A stretch of DNA of 37,620 nt from Actinomycetota bacterium (GCA_003134555.1 PLBO01000074.1:56320-93939), one strand, 5' to 3'. Positions 7,250 through 15,088 are shown, counted from the first letter of the stretch. A program made the numbers and translations. The notes: generated by a model from the letters alone, not told the origin.

Positions 7250-8356
7250 GTGGATGCTATGCGTGCGCAGGTTCGTTGGAGAGCGCGTTTGGAGGAGTTG
7301 GCGGCTCGGGCCGAACGGGGATGCAGGGGGATCGCGGAGCATGATGATCTCCGAACGGATCCGAATCCCGAGCGCCGAGCGAGGGACTTCGGGTACGTGA
7401 CGAGCGAGAGCGGTCGCTTCGAGCGCTGGCTTCGGCGCAATGGCAACAAGTGGAACGAGAAGCGGGGGATGCGCAGAGCCGCCGCAACGGCATGTTGGGC
7501 CGTGTGGAAACTGGTCTACCTCCTGCGTCATCCGATGGCGCGCGGGCGGCGGTTGCGTGTGCTGCTCATCGCTTATCGCTTCGAGGTCCAGCGACGTCTC
7601 TTCTCACGCGAGTTCACTGCGACGTTGCCTCGCGGCGCCACGCTGATCTGTCCTCCGTGGACCGGTAGCAGCCGCGAGCTGCTGTGTTTCGGCATCGTGG
7701 ATTTCGAAGAGCAGACGTTCCTGCTCGACACGCTCGGGCCGGGTGACGTCGCGGTCGACGTGGGCGCGTTCCTCGGTACGTATACGGTGCTCATGGCGGC
7801 CTGCGGCGCCACGGTGCACGCGTTCGAGCCTACTGAGCGAGTCTGTGACGTCCTCACGCGGAGCATCGATGCCAACGGTTTCGCGCAACCCGTGACCGTG
7901 AATCCGATCGCGCTCAGCGACTTCACCGGCCGCGCCTCGTTCACCACCGATTTCGACAGCGGAAACCGCCTCGCGGGCGGTAATGCCACGGACGTGCGCG
8001 CAACGTCGGAGGTCGCGGTGGACACGCTCGACCACTGGGCCGATCTCCACGACCTGAGCGGCTTGTTCGTCATCAAGATCGATGCCGAGGGCGCGGACGA
8101 AAGCGTCTTGTTGGGCGCCGCAGCTGTTTTGAAGAAGTTCGATCCGGTCGTGATCGTCGAGTACTGGGACGACGCGGGGGCTCTGCAGGCGTTGCTTCGG
8201 TCGCAGGGTTACGAAGCGTGCCGCTACGTTCCCGAAGAACGCCGGCTGGTCGCCCGATCCGACGCGGCCGGCACTGACGGGAACCTCGTGGCGTGCAGCG
8301 CCGAGCGCTTGAAGGACGTCCAACGGCGCTTGGCGGAACCGCCGCGGGTCCTGTAG
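7250..8356 (+). CDS. FkbM-family SAM-dependent methyltransferase
   Basis: The product is 368 residues from GTG 7250 (ATG 7259 is equally possible). A basic, helical N-terminal part (about 1-120) precedes the Rossmann-type methyltransferase domain (about 130-355). SAM-binding motif I is VAVDVGAFLGTYT (about 167-179). The acidic end of strand 2 is HAFEPTERV, and the later motif IKIDAEGADESVLLG is the hallmark of FkbM proteins. VVIVEYWDD follows as the next strand. Family members O-methylate sugars, polyketides or other small molecules. The neighbourhood (anchored protein on one side, IS scars on the other) offers no pathway, so the substrate is unknown. It looks monocistronic. Confidence 0.88.
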   Translation: MDAMRAQVRWRARLEELAARAERGCRGIAEHDDLRTDPNPERRARDFGYVTSESGRFERWLRRNGNKWNEKRGMRRAAATACWAVWKLVYLLRHPMARGRRLRVLLIAYRFEVQRRLFSREFTATLPRGATLICPPWTGSSRELLCFGIVDFEEQTFLLDTLGPGDVAVDVGAFLGTYTVLMAACGATVHAFEPTERVCDVLTRSIDANGFAQPVTVNPIALSDFTGRASFTTDFDSGNRLAGGNATDVRATSEVAVDTLDHWADLHDLSGLFVIKIDAEGADESVLLGAAAVLKKFDPVVIVEYWDDAGALQALLRSQGYEACRYVPEERRLVARSDAAGTDGNLVACSAERLKDVQRRLAEPPRVL

Positions 8357-8690
8357 GGGCACCTCAGAGCCTGTAGCAACCCGGGCGCGTTACCGCACCG
8401 TCACACGGGCCCACAACCAGGATGTGCCGTCCCCACCGCGAGCGCATAATGCTCTGGGCCGCTTATGCGACCGCCGGCCACCGAGTCGACGCCCGATCCT
8501 CAAGCAGTCGCATCCAGCCGCCAGTGTCCGGTACGAGATCGTGCACGACGCCCCTCCGACACGTCGCACATCTCTCATGTCGGTCGAGCCGCTTCAGCGA
8601 TCTCCGACCAGGGGAGTGCACGCCAACCGTCTTTCTCGAACGAACGCCCGCCGACTTCGGCGCACCGATCGGCAGATATGGCGCGGCGGC
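8357..8690. other. gene-poor stretch after the methyltransferase
   Basis: Several overlapping frames run through on both strands, none with recognisable motifs and most Arg/Ser/Pro-rich as expected of out-of-frame high-GC DNA. Its last bases contain the first copy of a CCGATCGGCAG motif (8665-8686). On the minus strand, 8575-8784 has a fairly protein-like sequence (MADAVALDSLDVYD) that could be the frameshifted continuation of the Cys-rich frame at 8691-8906. Confidence 0.4.
8665..8686. repeat. CCGATCGGCAG...GGCGCGG motif, copy 1
   Basis: The core CCGATCGGCAG is followed by ATAT and GGCGCGG. Related copies lie at 9544-9567 and 10690-10707 in the same orientation. The first two flank the IS30 fragment and the truncated membrane gene. 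The core is close to a perfect palindrome (GCCGATCGGC in the other two copies), so it could be an operator or a recombination footprint. Confidence 0.5.
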
Positions 8691-8906
8691 TCAATCTCGT
8701 CGAGTCGTATACATCCAGCGAGTCCAGCGCGACCGCATCAGCCATCGCCCTAACCACCAATCGGAATGTGAAAAATCCATCCAATCTGGAGGGTGACCCG
8801 TAAAGCAGTACGAGCAGAGTTCACCAGGGACGGTCGGTGTCCTCATGCTGCTGGATGTGTTGATCGGTCGACCGCATCGAGCACAACGGTCCGGGCCTTT
8901 CGTCAC
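8691..8906 (-). CDS. possible small Cys-rich (zinc-binding) protein
   Basis: GTG 8906 opens a 71-codon frame with CARCGRP near the start and ELCSYC about 25 residues later. This CxxC...CxxC spacing is typical of a treble-clef or ribbon zinc knuckle. The tail is Trp/Arg-rich (DWWLGRWLMRSRW) and less convincing. Codon use is less G/C-biased at third positions than in neighbouring genes. I do not recognise a family. It may be a real small gene, a decayed one (see the frame at 8575-8784), or chance. Confidence 0.3.
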   Translation of the reverse strand: MTKGPDRCARCGRPINTSSSMRTPTVPGELCSYCFTGHPPDWMDFSHSDWWLGRWLMRSRWTRWMYTTRRD

Positions 8907-8959
8907 GCTGCAAGTATGGCCCGATCTAGGAACGCCCGATCGGCTGCGAGATCAGGGGT

Positions 8960-9275
8960 TCAACGCAACACTTCGTCGAGTGCCTGCGATGGTGATCTCC
9001 ATCCGAGGGTTTGTCGAGGCCTGTCGTTGAGTTCTGCGGCGACATCGTCAAGGTCGGCCTGGGTGAAGTGCGCGATCTCGGTGCGCTTGGGGAAGTACTG
9101 ACGGAGCAGACCGTTGGTGTTTTCGTTGCTGCCGCGCTGCCAAGGGCTGCGCGGGTCGCAGAAGTAGACCGGGACACCGGTCTGCACGCTGAACTGCGCG
9201 TGGGCGGCCATCTCCTTGCCTTGATCCCACGTGAGCGAGCGACGCAACTGCGCGGGGAGCTCGACGATCGCTGAC
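8960..9275 (-). pseudogene. IS30-family transposase, C-terminal fragment
   Basis: About 105 codons on the minus strand match the C-terminal half of an IS30 transposase. LPAQLRRSLTWDQGKEM holds the second catalytic Asp of the DDE triad; VYFCDPRSPWQRGSNEN then NGLLRQYFPK holds the catalytic Glu; LNDRPRQTLGWRSP then QALDEVL is the usual ending. TGA lies at 8960-8962. Homology begins abruptly near 9275, at a perfect hairpin, so the HTH region and first catalytic Asp are missing. The open frame continues further upstream but translates unrelated DNA. Confidence 0.85.
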
Positions 9276-9290
9276 TCGGCCGTAGGCCGA
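9274..9290. other. perfect hairpin at the IS30 fragment junction
   Basis: CTCGGCC (9274-9280), loop GTA, GGCCGAG (9284-9290). This 7-bp stem sits where transposase homology stops and the truncated membrane gene begins, so it may mark the deletion or insertion joint. Confidence 0.5.
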
Positions 9291-9324
9291 GAAGTACGGC
9301 GCAGTCGCGTCTTCGTTCGGGTGG

Positions 9325-9528
9325 TTGCTGCTCCTCGCGGTGATCGCGCCCGCGTTGGTCTTCTGGGTCGCGACCCTCGCCGAGGTTCTGCGCACCGGAC
9401 CCGGGACGCAGCGCGACTGGTGGATCGCCTCGCTGGTCGTCGTCGTTCTCGGACCGATCGGCGCGCTCGCGTACAAGCTCGCCGCTCCCTCCTTTGCACG
9501 CGACAACAACGAGACGCTGCGAAGCTGA
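9325..9528 (+). CDS. small two-helix membrane protein, 5' end probably truncated
   Basis: The frame encodes two hydrophobic helices: about WLLLLAVIAPALVFWVATLA and WIASLVVVVLGPIGALAYKL, joined by a short polar loop (RTGPGTQRDW). This resembles the short membrane unit of PLDc_N-type small proteins. Only TTG 9325 is available as a start, and the frame stays open upstream (AAVASSFGW) into the hairpin at the IS30 junction. The original start was therefore probably removed. The stop is TGA 9526-9528. No enzymatic residues are visible. Confidence 0.55.
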   Translation: MLLLAVIAPALVFWVATLAEVLRTGPGTQRDWWIASLVVVVLGPIGALAYKLAAPSFARDNNETLRS

Positions 9529-9543
9529 CGCCAACAGCGCGAG

Positions 9544-9567
9544 CCGATCGGCAGAGATATGGCGCGG
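9544..9567. repeat. CCGATCGGCAG...GGCGCGG motif, copy 2
   Basis: This copy has GAGATAT between the core and GGCGCGG. It starts 16 bp after the truncated membrane gene and lies upstream of the pyridoxamine-oxidase-like gene. The preceding G completes the palindrome GCCGATCGGC. Confidence 0.5.
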
Positions 9568-9689
9568 TCCGGTCCGCTCATCCGCGCGGGTCGGGACCAA
9601 TGGCCCCTCGCCAGCGTTCTTCTGTCACTAGGGCTCGCCGACACGACCGCAGCATGATGGGCGACGATCGACCGTTCATACGGGGGGCC

Positions 9690-10104
9690 ATGGAGCGCTA
9701 CGAGTCCGACGAGATGACCAGCTCCGAGTGCTGGCAGATGCTCACCACCCAGTCCGTTGGACGGCTTGCGCTTTGCGTCGCCGCGTTGCCCGCGATCATG
9801 CCCGTCCAGTACTACGTCGACGGAGACGAAGTAGCGATCTGTCTCGGACACGACGAACTGCCGCGCCGGTCGTTCAACGACGCGATCGTCGCGTTCTCGT
9901 CTGACTTCCCCGGCTTCGGCACCCGGTCGGGCTGGAGCGTGCAAGTGCAGGGCCGGATAACCGTTCCTCGACAGCCCGCGAGTGCCAACCGACTGCGGCT
10001 CACCCACCGCGGGCCAGATCGTGCACCTCGCACCCGAGACCGTGAAGGGTTACCGGCTCAGCCTCTGCCCATTCGTGTCTGCACACGACCACATCACGCT
10101 GTAG
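9690..10104 (+). pseudogene. pyridoxamine-5'-phosphate-oxidase-like flavoprotein, frameshifted
   Basis: ATG 9690 follows GGGGGG with normal spacing (ATG 9654 is also in frame). The first 95 or so codons read as the split-barrel FMN-binding family: SSECWQMLTTQSVGRLAL, ALPAIMPVQYYVDGDEV, then VAFSSDF and SVQVQGRITV. Near 9970-9995 the frame becomes Arg/Pro-rich nonsense. In the +1 frame, coding resumes with GQIVHLAPETVKGYRLSLCP and ends at TAG 10102-10104, the expected C-terminus. The span is 415 bp, one more than a multiple of three, so a single inserted base explains it. It may be a sequencing error or real inactivation. The cupredoxin gene follows 46 bp later. Confidence 0.7.
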
Positions 10105-10150
10105 AGAGCCACGCCGCCGTCGGTCCGCATCAGCAGATATAGGAGAGCCC

Positions 10151-10654
10151 GTGTCTAAGCCGTCCTCACCCACTGGCACCAGTCTCAGCAGCACGTTCTG
10201 GTTCTCTGGCTCCGCACTTTTCGTTGTCGGCGTGCTCCTTCTCTTCGGCTTCTGGGGCGACAATCACACCTCTGGGACAAGCGCGGGTGCTGCCGCGCCG
10301 GAGCCGAAGAACGCGGTCGTGGTCGTCGAAACGGACTTTCACATCGCCATGAGCCAGACCGTTCTCCCGGCGAACGCCCGCATCTCTTTCGTCGTGCACA
10401 ACGACGGGCACGTCCCGCACGAGCTCATCATCGTCAAGGCCCCCAGCTCGGGGTCGAACCTCCCGCTCAAGCGCGACGCCGACGTGAATGAGGAAACGCC
10501 GGGGCTGACGTCCGAGCTGGACACGGGGAGCAGCCTCGCGGCGGGCGAGACCCGCACACTCACCGCCGACATTCCGGCCGGGCACTACATCGCCGTCTGC
10601 AACCTCCCGGGCCACTACAAGCTCGGGATGCGCGTCGATCTCCTCGTCAACTGA
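10151..10654 (+). CDS. membrane-anchored cupredoxin (plastocyanin/azurin-like)
   Basis: The product is 167 residues from GTG 10151, preceded by AGGAG at good spacing. One N-terminal hydrophobic helix (about 16-35) anchors it and a Gly/Ser/Ala linker follows. The cupredoxin fold (about 55-167) has all expected copper ligands: His90 in HVPHEL, then Cys150, His155 and Met160 in AVCNLPGHYKLGM, the type 1 copper pattern. It probably faces outside the membrane and carries electrons or binds copper. It is the only neighbour of the frameshifted flavoprotein on this strand; a shared redox role is inference. Confidence 0.85.
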   Translation: MSKPSSPTGTSLSSTFWFSGSALFVVGVLLLFGFWGDNHTSGTSAGAAAPEPKNAVVVVETDFHIAMSQTVLPANARISFVVHNDGHVPHELIIVKAPSSGSNLPLKRDADVNEETPGLTSELDTGSSLAAGETRTLTADIPAGHYIAVCNLPGHYKLGMRVDLLVN

Positions 10655-10673
10655 CACATATTGCCGCTCCCGA

Positions 10674-10690
10674 GCACTCCTGGCGAGTGC
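10674..10690. terminator. hairpin between convergent genes
   Basis: GCACTC (10674-10679), loop CTGGC, GAGTGC (10685-10690): a perfect 6-bp stem 20 bp after the cupredoxin stop and 18 bp from the stop of the converging gene. There is no T-run, so it is only a terminator candidate. Confidence 0.4.
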
Positions 10691-10707
10691 CGATCGGCAG
10701 GGCGCGG
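10690..10707. repeat. CCGATCGGCAG...GGCGCGG motif, copy 3
   Basis: Core CCGATCGGCAG joined directly to GGCGCGG with no AT spacer, overlapping the last base of the hairpin at 10674-10690 and abutting the stop codon of the minus-strand gene that ends at 10708. Confidence 0.45.
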
Positions 10708-11151
10708 CTACGCGTTGCCGCTCTGCGCCATTCGACCGGGAAGACTTCCAATCTCGGCAATGACTTTGCGAGTCAGCGGACACCGCCAGACAGGCCGCTC
10801 CGCGGCGACTGTCGGTCTAAGCGCGTGCGACTCCGGGTGCTCGGGACACTCGGGCCATACCTTGGAGAGTCCTTCGAACCAGAGAGCGTCCGTCGCAACG
10901 TCCTGCATCTTGTCCGCGAGGTCCGCGATGTCTTGCGGGGGCTTGCCGGTGCCCAGGAATGTCACGTGCGTTTCTGAACCGAGCGGGGCACAGACGGCGA
11001 ACGAGACCTCCATCGCCATCGCGCGAAGCTCGACTTTGACGTCACGAATCTCGAACGGGACGGCGCACGTTGCTGCGAGATCGTGCAGGATCGGCGGAAG
11101 AATCCGCTGCACCCACGGATGCTCGTCGGGGTCGAGTTTCGGCGCGGTCAT
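10708..11151 (-). CDS. hypothetical protein with Cys/His-rich C-terminus
   Basis: The product is 147 residues from ATG 11151; the open frame extends upstream but with low-complexity Ser-rich translation, so I took the internal ATG. It begins with an acidic/Pro segment (DPDEHPWVQRILPPILHDL), then an alternating hydrophobic core (FEIRDVKVELRAMAMEVSF) suggesting strands, then a helical part. Near the end, CPEHPESH and, further on, WRCP have spacing that could bind one metal ion. I do not recognise a family. It is 175 bp downstream of the aldo/keto reductase stop on the same strand and could be cotranscribed. Confidence 0.6.
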   Translation of the reverse strand: MTAPKLDPDEHPWVQRILPPILHDLAATCAVPFEIRDVKVELRAMAMEVSFAVCAPLGSETHVTFLGTGKPPQDIADLADKMQDVATDALWFEGLSKVWPECPEHPESHALRPTVAAERPVWRCPLTRKVIAEIGSLPGRMAQSGNA

Positions 11152-11182
11152 CCCGGACAGATTGCCTCGCTCTGGGACGCTT

Positions 11183-11314
11183 ATGCGAGCTGAAGTCGAC
11201 CCGCTTCGATGGACACTTGATTCTGGCGTGAGGCCAGAGGAAGGAGTCCCGAATGGGTCGCCCGTCGAGCTCGTCGAGGAGCTCGCCGTCGCCGAACGCG
11301 ACGACTCGCTCTGA
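11183..11314 (+). CDS. possible 43-residue acidic small protein
   Basis: ATG 11183 opens a short frame ending at TGA 11312-11314, lying wholly in the gap between two minus-strand genes. Its translation (VRPEEGVPNGSPVELVEELA) is acidic and more protein-like than most shadow frames, but it has no clear ribosome site and no recognisable family. Confidence 0.25.
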   Translation: MRAEVDPLRWTLDSGVRPEEGVPNGSPVELVEELAVAERDDSL

Positions 11315-11326
11315 GCGGAGCCCCGA

Positions 11327-12295
11327 TCAGTGCCGGACGCGGCGCTTGACCACCTTCGCGGCCGCAGCGGGCCCACGCACCGGATGGAACGCGTCCGACA
11401 CGGCCGTCAACTCGGCGATCTCCTCGCCACTCAAGACGAGATCGGCCGCGGCGACGTTCGATTCGAGCTGCGCGAGTGAGCTGGCGCCGGGGATCGCGAC
11501 GACGTTCGGATGGCTCACGACCCACGCGAGCGCGACCTGCGACGGCGTCGCATCGTGGCTCTTCGCGACGCTGCGCAACGTCTCGATCAGATCGCGCGCG
11601 GCGACCATGTTCTCGGGCAGGAACAACGGGTCGTTCGCGCGCGCAGAACCCTTCGGCAGGTTGGTCGCGTCGTAACGACCCGACAACAGTCCTTTGGCCA
11701 GCGGGCTGTAGGCGATCACCAGGCGATTGCTCGACGCGGCATACGGGACAAGCTCGGCATCGGGCTTGCGTACCGCGAGGCTGTACTGCACCTGGTTGGA
11801 GAGCACCGGCGAACCGAGCGCACGCTCGGCGGCGCGCCAACGCCCGGGCGAGAAGTTGCTGACACCGACGTGATCGACGATGCCGGCGTCGACGAGCCGG
11901 CGCATCCCGCGCATCTGCTCCGCGATCGGCACAACCGGGTTGGGGAAATGGATCTGGTAGAGGTCGATCTTGTCGATACCCAGTCGTTGCGCGCTCGCGC
12001 GTCCGTGCCGTTCGACCACCGGTGCGAGCGGCATGATCGGGAGCAGCTTCGTCGCGACGAACACTTCGGCGCGACGGTTCGCGATCGCGCGGCCGACGAT
12101 GCGTTCCGACTCGTGGCGGCCGTAGATCTCGGCGGTGTCGACCAGGTTCACGCCGAGATCCAGCGCGCGCGTCACGATCGGTCCCGCGTCGTTCTGCGCG
12201 TAGTCGGAGCCGTAGCCCCACTCCTTCGATCCGAACTGCCACGTCCCCAGACCGATCACCGACAGGCGGACACCGTTGACTTCGACGAATCGCAT
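11327..12295 (-). CDS. aldo/keto reductase
   Basis: The product is 322 residues from ATG 12295. The frame is open further upstream, but that part is antisense to the overlapping flavoprotein gene. The AKR catalytic tetrad is complete: Asp53 (LVDTAEIYG), Tyr58, Lys83 (VATKL) and His116 (YQIHFPNP). The VSNFS motif follows strand 5, SNQVQYS strand 6 and AYSPLAKGLLSG strand 7; VAIPGASSLAQLESN is the NADP-binding region near the end. It should be a cytosolic NADPH-dependent carbonyl reductase or alcohol dehydrogenase, in the YajO/Tas-like branch by general appearance. It starts 13 bp after the stop of the sarcosine-oxidase-like gene, so the two form an operon. Substrate unknown. Confidence 0.92.
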   Translation of the reverse strand: MRFVEVNGVRLSVIGLGTWQFGSKEWGYGSDYAQNDAGPIVTRALDLGVNLVDTAEIYGRHESERIVGRAIANRRAEVFVATKLLPIMPLAPVVERHGRASAQRLGIDKIDLYQIHFPNPVVPIAEQMRGMRRLVDAGIVDHVGVSNFSPGRWRAAERALGSPVLSNQVQYSLAVRKPDAELVPYAASSNRLVIAYSPLAKGLLSGRYDATNLPKGSARANDPLFLPENMVAARDLIETLRSVAKSHDATPSQVALAWVVSHPNVVAIPGASSLAQLESNVAAADLVLSGEEIAELTAVSDAFHPVRGPAAAAKVVKRRVRH

Positions 12296-12308
12296 GCGCG
12301 GAGCGTAG

Positions 12309-13307
12309 TCAGGCCCCGTCCAGGACGAGTTGGGCCAACTGCTCACCGAGGAGCGGGCCGAACTTGAAGGCGTGACCCGAGGTGCCCGCGCCCACGACGA
12401 TCCCGTCGACTCGCTCCACGACGAAGTTGTCGTCGGCGGTGTTGTCGTACGGGCACACGTCGACCTGCACGAGCTCGGCCCCGGGCAGCCACTTCTCGAT
12501 CGCGTGCTGCAATCCGGCAACCGCGGACGGGTCGGCGGCGAACTCGCGCTCGGGATCGATCGCCGGACCGCCGTGGTGTACCGCGAGCTTGTAGAGGTCC
12601 GAGCCAGGCGTCGGCAGGCCGTAGACCGCGGGCTCGGCAAAGTCGATGAAGATCGGTAACCCCGCCCCGGCGCGCACGCAGCCCGCGTGTTCCAACGTCG
12701 CCGTCGTCGGCACGCTCGGCACCAACGAACGCGTCCACGGTCCCGCGCACACCACCACCGCGCGCGCCTCGATGATCTCGTCCGCGGTCTCGACGTGGTG
12801 CGCGTCGACGCGCTCCACGCGTACGTGCTCGCGCAGTTCCGCACCGCAGTGCGCGCGCAACGTCGCCAAGGTGCGATCAGCCGCGATCACGGCCGAGGTC
12901 GTTTCCAACACCGCGTCCCCATGTCCGGCGAAGGCGGGAAACCGTGTTGCGATCGCCGCGGCGGTGATGCGCTCCGCCGGGGCACCGGCCGCGGCGAGGG
13001 CGGCGAACACCGCGTCGGCGCCCGGCCCGAACGTCAGCTGCGGGGTCGGGTGCAACAACTGCACGCCGGCTTCGGCCTCGAGCGCGCGCCACAACTCCGA
13101 AGCGCGCTGCGCCCTCGCGACGTAGCGCGGATCGGTGTAGCCCAGCCGGAAGATACGCGTCGACCCGTGCGAGCCACCACGCGCGTGCCCGACCGTGTCT
13201 CGCTCGAGCACCAGCACGTCGCGCCGCCCATGCAACGCGTGGGCGGTCGCGAGTCCGAGCAACCCGCCGCCGACGATCACGACGTCTGCCTGCGTCACCC
13301 CGCTCAC
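12309..13307 (-). CDS. sarcosine-oxidase-like FAD-dependent amine oxidoreductase
   Basis: The product is 332 residues from GTG 13307. The N-terminus has the dinucleotide-binding motif VVIVGGGLLGLATA (GxGxxG-like) followed by LVLERD. GSHGSTRIFRLGY matches the flavin-contacting segment of monomeric sarcosine oxidase and N-methyltryptophan oxidase. Near the C-terminus, CPYDNTADDNF puts Cys285 where family members form the covalent 8-alpha-S-cysteinyl FAD bond, and GAGTSGHAFKFGP is the closing FAD motif. It probably oxidises a secondary amine or N-methyl amino acid, giving H2O2 and an aldehyde or imine. The downstream aldo/keto reductase could reduce a carbonyl product (inference). Family proteins are about 370-390 residues, so this one is somewhat short. 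Confidence 0.9.
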   Translation of the reverse strand: MSGVTQADVVIVGGGLLGLATAHALHGRRDVLVLERDTVGHARGGSHGSTRIFRLGYTDPRYVARAQRASELWRALEAEAGVQLLHPTPQLTFGPGADAVFAALAAAGAPAERITAAAIATRFPAFAGHGDAVLETTSAVIAADRTLATLRAHCGAELREHVRVERVDAHHVETADEIIEARAVVVCAGPWTRSLVPSVPTTATLEHAGCVRAGAGLPIFIDFAEPAVYGLPTPGSDLYKLAVHHGGPAIDPEREFAADPSAVAGLQHAIEKWLPGAELVQVDVCPYDNTADDNFVVERVDGIVVGAGTSGHAFKFGPLLGEQLAQLVLDGA

Positions 13308-13482
13308 GCGGTCACGCTAACGGTGCCAGGTAAAGGGTGAAACGGTTGGGGATGATTCATTTCAGATCTCAGTCACACGGCGGGGGCCCCTGGCGCTGTC
13401 GTGACTGCGCTCCTACAGTCGCGTCGGCGTGGTGAGTTTCGGGTGTGATCTGCGGCTGCCGCGCCATCGACGGGGGGCGTCA
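13308..13482. promoter_or_regulatory. divergent intergenic region
   Basis: This region separates the flavoprotein/AKR operon (minus) from the secreted DUF11 protein (plus) and must hold both promoters. 13330-13365 is relatively AT-rich (GATGATTCATTTCAG). No defined boxes could be assigned. Confidence 0.3.
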
Positions 13483-15063
13483 ATGTACGCATTGCGACGG
13501 GCCAGGCTGGGGCTGGCGCCCCGGCTGCGGCGGTTCCTATCTGCGGCAGTCGTGTTGGGCATGGCGAGCGTGCTCGTCCCGGTGGGCGCGTCGTCCGCGG
13601 GAGCGACCGGTCCGGTGTGCCCGCCGTTGAACGCCGGGACCTGGGTGGGCACGTTCTCGGGGTCGGCGTCGGGCACGTGGTCGGCGAACTACGACTTCAG
13701 CGAGGGCCTCTCGGGAACGGTGAGCGTTCAAGGCTTCTTCAGCGACGCTCCGGCCACCGGCAGTGTGAACTGCGGTCAGATCCTGTTCGGCGACGTCGGA
13801 TCGCTGGTTTCGTTCACCGGCTTGATTGCGCCCGACGGCAACACCATGTCGGGAACATGGCAGGCGGGAGCCTCGAGCGGGACGTACCAGGGTTGGTTCC
13901 AACTCGGCGGGCTCGACATGTCGGGCTACTGCCAGAGCCTCGGGTACAACGGTCAGAGCGAGACGCCACCCGTGATCCTGGCGAAGGGTTCGAGTGTTGG
14001 GACCGGCTTCGCGTTCGACAATTGGGAGTGCGTCGGCAGCGAGAGCACGGCGCTTGTCGCGGCGACCGGCGCCGCGCCCAGCATGAATGATGCGTGCGTA
14101 TCGCAGTATCCCGGTTCCACGCCGTACGCGCATCCGTCGGATCCCAATGACGCGTTCTCGTGGAACTGCTATCCAATTTCGCTCGTCACGTCCCTCTCCG
14201 GCTCGCCGTCCACCGTCACCGCCGGCGCCGACGTTCAGTACGTCGCCACTGTCCAGAACAACGGGCTCGAGCCGGTCGCCGGCGTTCAAGTGGCCGACAC
14301 CCTGCCGTCGGGCACGACCCTCGTATCGGCGAGCGGTCCCGGGGCGTGCACTGGGACGACGACGGTGACCTGTTCGCTCGGCACTCTCGCCCCGTCGGGA
14401 TCGGCGGCCGCGACGCTCGTCGTCAAGACCGCGCCGGTCGTGCCGTCCGGTGGTGTCATCACCGACACTGCGACCGCGACGCCCGGCTCCAACAACGTCG
14501 CGAGCGTCGACACCACAGTCGTTGCCGCCTCGCCCGGCAGTGCGTCGGGGTTCGTGCCGCCCGGCGGTTCGATCGATACCGGCGGCAACAACCCGGCCCA
14601 TCTGACGTTGCCCAACACCGGACCGGGTGCGGCGATCACGATCACGCAACAGCCGACGGGAAACACGTTCTGCAACGGTCCGTGCAACGGAACTGCGACG
14701 TTCATCTCCGACTTCGGCGGATATAGCGACCCGCTCCATCCGATCGACCTCAAGCTCACCTTCGCGGACACTGGGCTGAGCACCGCACTCAAGGACTACG
14801 CGTTCTCGACGATCTACAAAGTCCGCGACAACCAGGTGGTCGGTGTGCCGGTCCCGGACTGCAAGGACAACCCCAACTGGACGCGAGCCCAGAAGCTGTT
14901 CGCGGCGCTCCGGCGTCTTCTGCGGCTCGGCACGCAGAGCGGGATCGCCAACCCGGCACCTTGCGTCGACAGCCGCAGCATCACGAGGGTCTCGAACACG
15001 CTGTACAAGGTGACCTTCGAGATCCTCTATGTCTCGGACGACGGTGGGTTCGCCAGGAGGTAG
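13483..15063 (+). CDS. secreted protein with DUF11 domain
   Basis: The product is 526 residues from ATG 13483, behind GGGGGGC. A basic N-terminus and hydrophobic core (FLSAAVVLGMASVLVPVG) end in SSAGAT, a signal peptide cleaved near residue 40. Residues about 40-130 are Gly/Ser/Thr-rich strands (GTWVGTFSGSASGTW). About 140-225 is a Cys-containing module with GFAFDNWECVG and, later, AFSWNCYP. About 230-320 is a DUF11 Ig-like repeat (VTAGADVQYVATVQNNGLE, VADTLPSGT), common in bacterial cell-surface adhesins. There is no LPXTG or obvious C-terminal anchor; the protein ends in a basic tail. It converges with the double-cyclase gene, with only 25 bp between stops. Confidence 0.85.
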   Translation: MYALRRARLGLAPRLRRFLSAAVVLGMASVLVPVGASSAGATGPVCPPLNAGTWVGTFSGSASGTWSANYDFSEGLSGTVSVQGFFSDAPATGSVNCGQILFGDVGSLVSFTGLIAPDGNTMSGTWQAGASSGTYQGWFQLGGLDMSGYCQSLGYNGQSETPPVILAKGSSVGTGFAFDNWECVGSESTALVAATGAAPSMNDACVSQYPGSTPYAHPSDPNDAFSWNCYPISLVTSLSGSPSTVTAGADVQYVATVQNNGLEPVAGVQVADTLPSGTTLVSASGPGACTGTTTVTCSLGTLAPSGSAAATLVVKTAPVVPSGGVITDTATATPGSNNVASVDTTVVAASPGSASGFVPPGGSIDTGGNNPAHLTLPNTGPGAAITITQQPTGNTFCNGPCNGTATFISDFGGYSDPLHPIDLKLTFADTGLSTALKDYAFSTIYKVRDNQVVGVPVPDCKDNPNWTRAQKLFAALRRLLRLGTQSGIANPAPCVDSRSITRVSNTLYKVTFEILYVSDDGGFARR

Positions 15064-15088
15064 TCACGCGTTCGCGGTTTGCTCCCGC

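Noticed and set aside
11253-11675. Plus-strand frame starting at ATG 11253 behind a strong AGGAAGGAG
   Set aside because: Good ribosome-site look, but the product is Ser/Arg/Ala low-complexity and runs antisense through the aldo/keto reductase.
12296-12844. Upstream extension of the aldo/keto reductase frame
   Set aside because: It overlaps the flavoprotein gene on the same strand in another frame and adds about 180 Arg/Ser-rich residues with no AKR counterpart; ATG 12295 gives a normal length.
13537-14739. 400-codon minus-strand frame opposite the DUF11 protein
   Set aside because: The plus strand has a signal peptide and DUF11 repeats; the minus-strand translation is Arg/Gly-rich noise.
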